6,577 nt of DNA, taken from contig CANHYD010000134.1 of the NCBI GenBank assembly GCA_947464705.1, positions 1 through 6,577 of the forward strand, written 5' to 3'. The stretch is from Verrucomicrobiota bacterium. Lineage in GTDB: Bacteria; Verrucomicrobiota; Verrucomicrobiia; Limisphaerales; UBA9464. Under the pieces are notes generated by a model. That model was given only the letters and a program-made list of their open reading frames with translations, made no database searches and was not told the DNA's origin. Positions 1 through 6,260 of this stretch are shown in pieces (within the stretch, counting starts at the first letter, position 1; every line of letters starts with the position of its first letter). Both the position numbers and the translations under genes were made by a program.

Positions 1-1
1 C

Positions 2-736
2 GTGGTCCGGGAAGTCCGCCGCCTGAAAGGGTACCCCAACCTTTCGATCTTGGACCTGAGCTGTGGTGAGGGCGAGGTGCTGTCGCGCCTGGCGGCTGAC
101 GGATGCCGCGTCCACGGAACCCACTTCCGCGCCGACGACTACATCATCGAGAACCGCGGTCGTCTGGGCGCCATTCCCATCACCACTGGTGTGGATTTAC
201 AACAACGACTGCCCTTCGAGGACGGCTCCTTCGACGTCGTGCTCATGACCGAAGTGCTCGAGCATCTCGATTCGCATTTCCACGTCGTCGCCGAGGTGTC
301 CCGGGTCGTCCGCAGGGGTGGTTTCTTTGTGTTCAGCACCCCGAACGTGCAGCGCTTGCATTCGCGGTTGCAGTTCTTTTTGACCGGCAAGCACAAGCTC
401 ATCCGGCGACGGGTCGGCTGGGATCAAAAGGCTGGCGACCGCTATGCCTTCCACATCGGGCCGGTCGATTTTTCGCTCATCCACGCCGTCCTCGGCTGGG
501 AGGGTTTCGAGATCTTGGGCCTCGGGCTGACCCAGTTGAAGTTCAAGTCGGTGCTGCTCTCGCCCCTATGGCCTTTGGTGTGGCTGGCCTGCCGACTGAC
601 CGTCGACAAGGACGCCCGCCGCAATCCGGTGCTCAAACAAACCGAGAAGTCCCTCAATCGCTGGCTCTCCGACCCGGCGATGCTTTTGAGCGAGCAACTG
701 CTGGTGGTCACTCAGCGCAGTGAAACAACACGCTGA
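2..736 (+). CDS. Class I SAM-dependent methyltransferase (N-terminus possibly cut by window edge)
   Basis: Likely transfers a methyl group from S-adenosylmethionine to a small molecule or lipid/sugar in the cytoplasm; the substrate cannot be told. The Rossmann-type core of the Methyltransf_11/23 superfamily is visible. Motif I is ILDLSCGEGEVLSRL (residues 16-30, with Ser where the usual LDLGCG has Gly). The acidic LPFEDGSFD stretch (70-78) runs into motif IV VLMTEVLEHL (80-89). RRGGFFVFSTPN (104-115) is the usual post-IV strand and turn. A hydrophobic patch (LLSPLWPLVWLACRL, 185-199) follows the core and might contact membrane or a hydrophobic substrate. The GTG at base 2 could be a start, but only about 15 residues precede motif I and base 1 is the window edge, so the true start may lie outside. 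The stop is TGA at 734-736. It converges on the minus-strand genes to its right. Family is secure; function is open. Confidence 0.85.
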   Translation: MVREVRRLKGYPNLSILDLSCGEGEVLSRLAADGCRVHGTHFRADDYIIENRGRLGAIPITTGVDLQQRLPFEDGSFDVVLMTEVLEHLDSHFHVVAEVSRVVRRGGFFVFSTPNVQRLHSRLQFFLTGKHKLIRRRVGWDQKAGDRYAFHIGPVDFSLIHAVLGWEGFEILGLGLTQLKFKSVLLSPLWPLVWLACRLTVDKDARRNPVLKQTEKSLNRWLSDPAMLLSEQLLVVTQRSETTR

Positions 737-782
737 TTTTAAGGCATCGTGACCTCGAGGCATCGCCGCCGCGGAACACGGA

Positions 783-799
783 GAAACCGATACGGTTCC
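783..799 (-). terminator. Possible weak terminator hairpin after the exported-protein gene
   Basis: Read on the minus strand, GGAACCG-TAT-CGGTTTC can form a 7-base-pair stem (one G-U pair) with a three-base loop. It begins 8 bases after the stop codon of the exported-protein gene, in the 71-base gap between two converging genes. The 3' arm and tail carry only a few T residues (CGGTTTCTCC), not a proper T tract, so an intrinsic terminator is possible but not shown. On the plus strand the stem has one A-C mismatch. Confidence 0.25.
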
Positions 800-807
800 A
801 GACACAC

Positions 808-1632
808 TCACTTCACCGGCTTATCGACGGCCCGCACGAAGGCGAAGTAGTTTTTGAAACCCTCGGCGTTGGTCCAATAGAACTCCAAGACATCGGGTTG
901 GGTCAGGGTGGCGCGCCCCCGATCCCAAGCGCTCAAGGGGCCTGTGAACACCAGCCGGTCGTCGCCCTCGACGGTGAAGCGTCCCGATCCACCCACTCCG
1001 GTGCGGTACGTGCCGTTGGCAAAGAGCTCGAGGGACTGCCCGTTCTTGGGGTCGAGCCATTGGCCTGCCAACGATTTCGACGTGGCGGCGGGTTTCGAGG
1101 CATCGGGTTTCTTCCGAGAGTCGGTATCCGGAAACCGCTCACCCGAAGGCCGGATCGTGAGGGTTGAAACCCGGCCGTCCGCACTGATGAAGCTCAGTGC
1201 ATACGGACCGCTCTCTGCTTCATAGCTACCGTAAACCATGCGCCCCCCGGGAAAACGCTCGCGGGCCTTGTCCATCGGATCGCCAGGACCGATCCCACAG
1301 GCCAGCCGGGCAGGCTTCTCCAAGGTCACGACCCTGATCTCCGTACCCTGGGCATTGAACATCACCCGAAACTCGGGATAGGTGAGACCGCCGCCGAAGA
1401 AACGGTTGTCACTCTTGGGTTTCCCAAATTTCTGGAGGATCTCTTCGGCTCCCATGGTCAGTCGCAACGGGATGGACAGGGGTTCCACCTGGGAGGTCTT
1501 CCCAGCGTCGCTTCGGGAAGAAAGCGGGCTTTCCGCGTGCCCGGATCCGGGCGGAGTCTTGGCCTGAGATTCCGCTCCAAAACAGCAATTGCAGCACACA
1601 AGCCAAACAACGGAGAGGGCGAAGGTATTCAT
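808..1632 (-). CDS. Exported two-domain protein of unknown function
   Basis: I do not recognise this 274-residue protein. The N-terminus MNTFALSVVWLVCCNCCFGA looks like a signal peptide, with cleavage near residue 20. The run of cysteines (13, 14, 16, 17) leaves a non-standard lipoprotein site possible. A Ser/Pro/Gly-rich linker follows (about 21-52). Residues 55-165 form one unit with two similar stretches, LTMGAEEILQKFGKP (58-72) and GIGPGDPMDKARERFPGG (113-130). Both resemble the 'G-x-(T/S)-xx-(E/D)-(V/A)xxxFG-x-P' pattern of SmpA/BamE-like repeats; this likeness is my inference. A second charged linker (about 166-186) leads to an 85-residue C-terminal unit of alternating strands (AGQW, LELFANGTYR, GRFTVEGDDRLVFTG), like small beta-barrel or lipocalin-like domains. 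The frame is open 58 codons further upstream (to 1806), but those residues look non-coding and the ATG at 1632 gives the signal peptide. No clear ribosome binding site is seen. It is probably periplasmic or envelope-bound. Confidence 0.75.
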   Translation of the reverse strand: MNTFALSVVWLVCCNCCFGAESQAKTPPGSGHAESPLSSRSDAGKTSQVEPLSIPLRLTMGAEEILQKFGKPKSDNRFFGGGLTYPEFRVMFNAQGTEIRVVTLEKPARLACGIGPGDPMDKARERFPGGRMVYGSYEAESGPYALSFISADGRVSTLTIRPSGERFPDTDSRKKPDASKPAATSKSLAGQWLDPKNGQSLELFANGTYRTGVGGSGRFTVEGDDRLVFTGPLSAWDRGRATLTQPDVLEFYWTNAEGFKNYFAFVRAVDKPVK

Positions 1633-1679
1633 GGATTTTGCTCGGCGAGGCCGGAGGTGGAGGAGGTTTGGGAATCCTT

Positions 1680-1704
1680 CACTGTGCTGACTAGATAGAC
1701 AGTG
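1680..1704. repeat. Inverted repeat CACTGT-N13-ACAGTG upstream of the exported-protein gene
   Basis: Perfect 6-base arms at 1680-1685 and 1699-1704 are separated by 13 bases. The site lies 48-72 bases upstream of the ATG at 1632. The arm spacing would suit a dimeric regulator, or a hairpin in the mRNA leader. Six-base arms can arise by chance, so this is only a candidate. Confidence 0.3.
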
Positions 1705-1728
1705 CTCCCAACCCCGTCGAGAGCTTTT

Positions 1729-1746
1729 GATCGACCCAAGTCGATC
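1729..1746. repeat. Inverted repeat GATCGAC-N4-GTCGATC in the gap upstream of the exported-protein gene
   Basis: Perfect 7-base arms (1729-1735 and 1740-1746) are separated by four bases (CCAA on the plus strand). The site lies in the 186-base gap between the glycosyltransferase stop and the exported-protein start. Read with transcription (minus strand) the hairpin is followed by AAAAG, not T residues, so it is not a standard terminator for the glycosyltransferase. It could be an operator or a leader hairpin. Confidence 0.4.
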
Positions 1747-1818
1747 GTCGCGCCCGTCCGATTCAAGACCGGCCCAACGCCCATCCGAATGCTCATCTGG
1801 GCCCAATGCCCGTAGCGC

Positions 1819-2622
1819 CTAACGTGGGGTTCTGGCTGCCGGATCGGGCACAGATTCCAGTCCGTCGGAGGCGGCCCGGAGCTTGGTGTAGCGGGTGGCC
1901 ACGGTGAAGGCATTGGCCCAGGCGATGTAATAACCGGGCAGGCCATCCAGGAACCCGCCTTTGAAGAAATATCCCCGCAGAAATCGCCAACCCGGACGGA
2001 CGAGCAAATCCACCCAGGTGGCCCGCCGACCGGAATGCCGAGAAGCTTGGACGAAGGCGGTGCTGTACGGCGGAATCTTGGTTACCTGACGGTCGATGCT
2101 CTCGTTGCTGTAGTGCAGCAAATCCGATCGCAAGCGGCCGATGCGCCCCGTGACCTGCAGTTGGGCATGCGGTTCCTCACCGCCCCAGCGGGCGCGGTCG
2201 CGACGGGCCAATCGGATCACGCGGTCGGGATACCAGTCACCGTGACGAATCCAGCGACCGAGGAATTGGGTGCAGCGCGGGAAGTTGAAGGCACCGATCT
2301 CCGGCCCGGCCTCGGCGATGGCCTTGGAGATCTCCTCTTTCAATTCCGGGGTGACGACTTCGTCGGCATCGAGGTTGAGGGTCCAGTCGGAGATCGTCTT
2401 TTCGAGACCCGAAGCCTTCTGCCCCACAAACCCCTTCCACGGCTCGCGGATGACCCGGGCACCCCGAGAGCGGGCCAACTCCTCGGTGCCGTCGGACACA
2501 TCCTGCTGAAGAATCACCACGATCTCCGCGGCCCAGCCCTGCACGCTGTCGAGCGCGGCTCCGATGCGGTGGGCTTCGGCACCCGAAACAAAGTAAACGG
2601 AGATGGGCAGCGGTTGGGGCAT
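1819..2622 (-). CDS. Family 2 glycosyltransferase, WaaE/KdtX-like
   Basis: Predicted to transfer a sugar from a nucleotide sugar to an envelope glycan. The closest well-known relatives are LPS core glucosyltransferases of the WaaE/KdtX type. The 267-residue length is normal for that group. The GT-A fold is seen in order: first strand and turn EIVVILQQDVSDGTEELA (33-50); GARVIREPWKGFVGQK (54-69), typical of WaaE-like proteins; metal-binding LDADE (84-88); WYPDRVIRLARR (130-141); EEPHAQLQVTG (149-159) and LLHYS (168-172), matching the family's VHE...G...L.HY pattern. A hydrophobic KGGFLDGLPGYYIAW (221-235) near the C-terminus is also typical. The Asp of the usual DSGSTDGT motif is missing at its normal place. 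An in-frame TTG five codons upstream (2637) is possible, but ATG at 2622 starts just before the first strand and is preferred. It sits 63 bases after the transglutaminase gene on the same strand, so cotranscription is plausible. The sugar and acceptor are unknown. Confidence 0.88.
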   Translation of the reverse strand: MPQPLPISVYFVSGAEAHRIGAALDSVQGWAAEIVVILQQDVSDGTEELARSRGARVIREPWKGFVGQKASGLEKTISDWTLNLDADEVVTPELKEEISKAIAEAGPEIGAFNFPRCTQFLGRWIRHGDWYPDRVIRLARRDRARWGGEEPHAQLQVTGRIGRLRSDLLHYSNESIDRQVTKIPPYSTAFVQASRHSGRRATWVDLLVRPGWRFLRGYFFKGGFLDGLPGYYIAWANAFTVATRYTKLRAASDGLESVPDPAARTPR

Positions 2623-2685
2623 GGCGGATCCGGGCAAAAACGATCGAAGCGACGGCCGCAGTGAATCATCCAGAACGCCGATTGC

Positions 2686-3561
2686 CTACTCTTCCCGAGT
2701 CATCCGCACTTGGACGGACAGGCTCTGGGCCATGCCGCCCTTGAAGATGCCCTTGAGCGGGGGCACATCGGCATAGTCGCGCCCGATGCCGATTTGCACA
2801 TGCCGCTCGCCGTCGAGCATGTTGTTGGTCGGATCGAGCCCCACCCAATACCCGGTCGGTGTGAACACCTCGATCCAAGCATGGGTGGCCACTGCGCCGA
2901 TCAGGCCCTCGGAAGGCTTGCCGTCTTCGCCCAGCGGCGCGTCCGTTTCGATATAACCGCTCACGTACCGAGCAGGCAGACCCGCGGCTCGGCAAATGGC
3001 AATCATCAGGTGGGCGAAATCTTGGCAAACCCCTTCGCGCCGCAAGAGGAACTGCTCGACGGTGGTACCCGCATCGGTGGCCCCGGGAAGGTAACGCAAG
3101 GTTCGATGCAGGTGGTCATTGAGCCGCAGGAGCGATTCAGCGAATGGCGCGGCTTCCGGCAAAAGATCCGACGCCATTTCACGGACCGGATCCACCAGCC
3201 GCACGTATTGGGAGGGCCTCAGAAAATCATGCAGTTCTCGGCGGCGCTCCTGATACATCTGTCGGGCCTCGGCGATGGTCAGATCCAGTGCCCGGAGGGC
3301 GTCGTTGAAGGGTTTGGTCTCTACCTCACAAGCCGAAGAAATGACCAGACGCTGATGACGATAGGGGATGGAGATGGTCTCGACGTAGTTGCCGAAATAA
3401 TCGATGTGCGACTCCACGAGAACGCCCGGCTCGATGAGCGTCTGGTGGCGGGTCACTTTCTGGCGGAGTGAATCGCGTGGGCGCAGCCGCAGTTCGCTGA
3501 AGCTCTCCGAGGCCGGGTCCGGGTAGGCGTACTCGGTGGTGTGCTCGATGTGGAAGCGCAT
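2686..3561 (-). CDS. Transglutaminase-like cysteine peptidase with bacterial transglutaminase N-terminal domain
   Basis: A cytoplasmic papain-fold enzyme, with no signal peptide, that most likely hydrolyses or rearranges amide bonds; its natural substrate is unknown. Residues 1-80 are the beta-rich N-terminal domain (MRFHIEHTTEYAY..., then ELRLRPRD and YFGNYVETISIPYRHQRL), a characteristic family start that supports the ATG at 3561. The core domain follows with a complete catalytic triad: Cys179 in REGVCQDFAHLMIAICR, His227 in VATHAWIEVF, Asp243 in WVGLDPTNN. RAAGLPARYVSGY (191-203) is also diagnostic. The 291-residue length is usual. The gene begins 6 bases after the ATP-grasp/alpha-E gene ends, the classic partner arrangement (for example the Rv2409c-Rv2411c cluster of Mycobacterium tuberculosis), so the two are very probably one transcript. 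No clear ribosome binding site is visible; translation may be coupled to the upstream stop. The family and its catalytic competence look secure. Confidence 0.93.
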   Translation of the reverse strand: MRFHIEHTTEYAYPDPASESFSELRLRPRDSLRQKVTRHQTLIEPGVLVESHIDYFGNYVETISIPYRHQRLVISSACEVETKPFNDALRALDLTIAEARQMYQERRRELHDFLRPSQYVRLVDPVREMASDLLPEAAPFAESLLRLNDHLHRTLRYLPGATDAGTTVEQFLLRREGVCQDFAHLMIAICRAAGLPARYVSGYIETDAPLGEDGKPSEGLIGAVATHAWIEVFTPTGYWVGLDPTNNMLDGERHVQIGIGRDYADVPPLKGIFKGGMAQSLSVQVRMTREE

Positions 3562-3567
3562 CGCAGG

Positions 3568-6090
3568 TCAGCGAAGGATGTTGAAGGCCTGATGGTGCAG
3601 GTGGTGGTCGCTGATCTCGACCGACAACTCGGAAAGACGATCCCCGAGTTCATCCAGCCAAGGACCCAATGGGAGCCCCGGGGCCTCGGCGGGTTTGCCA
3701 GGCCCCGAAGACGGAGTGGGTGTGAACAGTGCGCCGAGGTCGGCGAACTCGACCAAGTTGGCCAGCTTAGCCACCGAACGCTGGGGCGAGGCCGAAGCCG
3801 CCTGGCGGCTCACACCGCTCACCGTGGCGAGACTGGCTCGGATATCCTCCAAGCAGGCCAGAACAGAGCGCGGCAGGGCCGGGTCTTGAAGAATGAGGGC
3901 AACGACATGGGGGGCCGTGGGCCGGGCCTGGTAGAGGCTCCGGTAGGCATACTGGCAAGAGAGGATCCGCAGGAGGGCATCGAGGTCGAGATCGGCGGCG
4001 TGCTCGGAAGCCGCACGCCCGTACTTGACCAACACCTCTCGGGTGATGCGGGTCGTCGAGAGGGCCCGCTCGACATTCTGACCCAGCCTCCAGAAATGCC
4101 AGGCATCGTCGTGCAGCATGTTCTTGCCGGCCGCGCCATCGAGTTGATCCACCGCATCCAGCAACGACTGCATGAGGTCGGAGAGTCGGACCGGATCGGT
4201 GGGATCTTCGGACTCCTGAGCCTGCTGGCAAAGTTGGTGCAGTCGATGCACGGCGCTCCACACCTCAGGCGGGATCGTCTCGCGGACGCCGCGGGAGTTC
4301 TCATGGAGGCTGGCGAGGCATCGGGCGACGCTGCCCGAGTTGTCCGGAGCGAGCAGCAGTCGGTAGGAGGGGTCTTCCACCCCTTCGGCATCCGGGGCCA
4401 GGTGTTCGATCGGATGGCCGGTGGCGCGCGCCAAGGCTGCCCAGATGGGGGCCCACCGATCGGCACTCTCCCGCCCCGCCGTCTCAATTTGGAGACGTCG
4501 CAAGACCAGGAGCATCCGGGTGGCCTGTTCGGCACGGGACTTGTAGCGACCCATCCAATAGAGGCTGTCGGCGATGCGGCTGCCCAGACGCAAACGGCGC
4601 TGGAGAGGCGCAGTCAAATAGATCGGACGGGCGGGTGAAGGCACCGGAGCCGGTTCGTCGTCGCGCAGAATCCAGGTGTCACGAATCCCGCCACCCAGTC
4701 CGCTGGAAATGGTCCGCGAGTCGGCCTCGGTCGCATGACGGGTGAGCGCCAAGGGAAACACTCGGGGGTTCTTGCCGCCAAAGACAAAGAGCCGCAGACC
4801 GGCGTGGCGCCCCTCCATGCCGGCCGAGGCGGTGGGCAATGGGGTGAGCGGAAGGATGGGCTCGGCCACGTAGCGTTCGGGATGGCGGCGCAAATCGCGC
4901 AAGAACCGCGAGCGCTCCTCGGCCTCCATCCGACCCGGATGCCAGACGAGGCGATTGGACCGCTCGCTGACATGCTGGATGATCCAAGACTCCGGCTCCG
5001 ACTCGATCATGGCCCGCTGGTCGGGATCGAAGCACAGCCGGCGTTCCACACTGGGCAACGACAGCGGGCCTCGGTTGTAGAACTTGGCCAGACGCGGCAA
5101 CAGCGCACCGATAGCCCGATTGTCGCCCAGGCCGGTGCCGATGGCGTTGGCGATGGTGACGGTTCCCTTGCGCACGCACGTCATCAAGCCCGGGACCCCC
5201 AGGGTGCTGTCGGAGCGGAAGGCCACCGGATCGATGAAGGCATCGTCCAGACGCCGGTAAATCACGTCGATGGGCTCGATGCCACCGATGGTCTTCAGGT
5301 AGCAGCGCGAGTTGAGGACGATGAGGTCGCCGCCCCGCACCAACGGAATGCCCATCTGGCGCGCCAGCCACGAATGCTCGTAGTGAGCGCTGTTGTAGGA
5401 ACCCGGCGATAGCAGGACGATCCGGGGCTCTTGGATGCCTCGGGCGAAACCCCGCAAGTGCTCCAGCAACTCGGTCGGGTACCCCTGGACCGGACACACC
5501 GGGGCCATTTCGAGGAGTTCAGGGGCGGCCTGGGTCAGGACGGCCCGGGCCTGAAGGCCATAGGTGACGCCGGTCACGTTGCCCACGTAATCCTCGATGA
5601 CCACCCACCGTCCGCGGGCATCACGGGCCAAGTCGAAGGCAGCGACATGGACGAAGGTGTCGTCGGGAACGGCCAAACCCACCGCATTGCGTTGGTAGCC
5701 AGGGTCATCGTAGACCAACTCGAAGGGCACCACCCCGCTCTTCAGGGCCTCTTGGGAATCGTAGATGTCGCGGAAAAATTCGTTCCAGACACCGACCCGC
5801 TGAATGACTCCCTGCGAGAGGAATCTCCAGGTCTGCGGGTCGATGACCCTCGGAAACAAGTCGTAGGGAAGAATCCAGTCGGCCGCATCGTCCTCATTGT
5901 AGAGGGCGAAGGTCACCCCGAGATCGCGCATCAGGCGCTGGCCGCGGTCACTGAGACGCTCGAGTTCTTGGGGATCGTTCTGAGAAAGGTGGTCCCGAAG
6001 TCGGCCATAAATCTCCGCACCCATTCCTTGGGCCAGTCGGGTCTCGTGCAAGGACTCGACGGCAGCGGGAGATGGGCAGTCGGCAGGCAT
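3568..6090 (-). CDS. Circularly permuted type 2 ATP-grasp fused to alpha-E domain
   Basis: An 840-residue fusion of two proteins that are separate genes in many bacteria. Residues about 20-478 are the circularly permuted ATP-grasp (former DUF404/DUF407), predicted to form an amide or peptide bond using ATP. Visible family motifs are NEFFRDIYDSQEAL (103-116), LVYDDPGY (125-132), IEDYVGNVTGVTYGLQAR (165-182), IDVIYRRLDDAFIDP (274-288), LGVPGL (297-302) and TIANAIGTGLGDNRAI (312-327). Residues about 497-840 are the all-helical alpha-E domain (former DUF403). It opens with GSRIADSLYWMGRYKSRAEQ (503-522) and carries DDAWHFWRLGQNVERAL (661-677). A Pro-rich stretch (about 789-810) precedes the last helices. 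The frame stays open rightward to the window edge, but residues beyond the start overlap threonine synthase out of frame and look non-coding. ATG 6090 fits family length; GTG 6198 (36 residues longer) and ATG 6024 are alternatives. It is the partner of the transglutaminase 6 bases downstream. Substrate unknown. Confidence 0.93.
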   Translation of the reverse strand: MPADCPSPAAVESLHETRLAQGMGAEIYGRLRDHLSQNDPQELERLSDRGQRLMRDLGVTFALYNEDDAADWILPYDLFPRVIDPQTWRFLSQGVIQRVGVWNEFFRDIYDSQEALKSGVVPFELVYDDPGYQRNAVGLAVPDDTFVHVAAFDLARDARGRWVVIEDYVGNVTGVTYGLQARAVLTQAAPELLEMAPVCPVQGYPTELLEHLRGFARGIQEPRIVLLSPGSYNSAHYEHSWLARQMGIPLVRGGDLIVLNSRCYLKTIGGIEPIDVIYRRLDDAFIDPVAFRSDSTLGVPGLMTCVRKGTVTIANAIGTGLGDNRAIGALLPRLAKFYNRGPLSLPSVERRLCFDPDQRAMIESEPESWIIQHVSERSNRLVWHPGRMEAEERSRFLRDLRRHPERYVAEPILPLTPLPTASAGMEGRHAGLRLFVFGGKNPRVFPLALTRHATEADSRTISSGLGGGIRDTWILRDDEPAPVPSPARPIYLTAPLQRRLRLGSRIADSLYWMGRYKSRAEQATRMLLVLRRLQIETAGRESADRWAPIWAALARATGHPIEHLAPDAEGVEDPSYRLLLAPDNSGSVARCLASLHENSRGVRETIPPEVWSAVHRLHQLCQQAQESEDPTDPVRLSDLMQSLLDAVDQLDGAAGKNMLHDDAWHFWRLGQNVERALSTTRITREVLVKYGRAASEHAADLDLDALLRILSCQYAYRSLYQARPTAPHVVALILQDPALPRSVLACLEDIRASLATVSGVSRQAASASPQRSVAKLANLVEFADLGALFTPTPSSGPGKPAEAPGLPLGPWLDELGDRLSELSVEISDHHLHHQAFNILR

Positions 6091-6260
6091 CGGTTTGGGT
6101 TGAGATGCGGCAACAACCCTAGCCCATGGGCCCTGCGGGTTCCCACTCTTTTTCAGAGGGGTTTCTCTGGAGGGGGCCTCTTGGGGTGCCTGCCTCACCC
6201 GCGAAGGGCGTGCGGCGGGACCCTCGCCTTCCGCCCCGCGTCGATCGAGCCCGGACCCGA
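6091..6260. other. Intergenic gap between threonine synthase and the ATP-grasp/alpha-E gene
   Basis: These 170 GC-rich bases separate two genes on the minus strand. I see no convincing terminator: the small CAGAG/CTCTG hairpin near 6155-6170 is not followed by T residues. I also see no clear sigma-70 promoter. A perfect 10-base palindrome, GCCCATGGGC (6122-6131), lies 32-41 bases before the ATP-grasp start and could be chance. The gap is long enough for a separate promoter, so cotranscription with threonine synthase is undecided. Confidence 0.4.

Noticed and set aside
742..765. Direct repeat AGGCATCG (742-749 and 758-765) in the convergent gap
   Set aside because: Two copies of 8 bases 16 bases apart, with no further structure or third copy, are likely chance.
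1633..1806. N-terminal extension of the exported protein to 1806
   Set aside because: The added 58 residues are Arg/Gly/Ser-rich without any pattern, and they would bury an evident signal peptide inside the protein.
2636..2654. Possible terminator between the transglutaminase and glycosyltransferase genes (minus strand, ending in TTTTTG)
   Set aside because: The five T residues are real, but the preceding stem is only about 3-5 base pairs with a bulge and a wobble, too weak to call.
2035..2664. 209-codon open frame on the plus strand opposite the glycosyltransferase
   Set aside because: The opposite strand carries clear glycosyltransferase motifs, and this translation shows no family signature.
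3541..4638. 365-codon open frame on the plus strand opposite the alpha-E region
   Set aside because: It lies opposite a strongly supported gene, its translation has no recognisable domain, and long antisense open frames are expected in GC-rich coding DNA.
6155..6170. Small hairpin CAGAG/CTCTG in the gap after threonine synthase
   Set aside because: It has only a 5-base stem and is followed by A residues rather than T in the direction of transcription.
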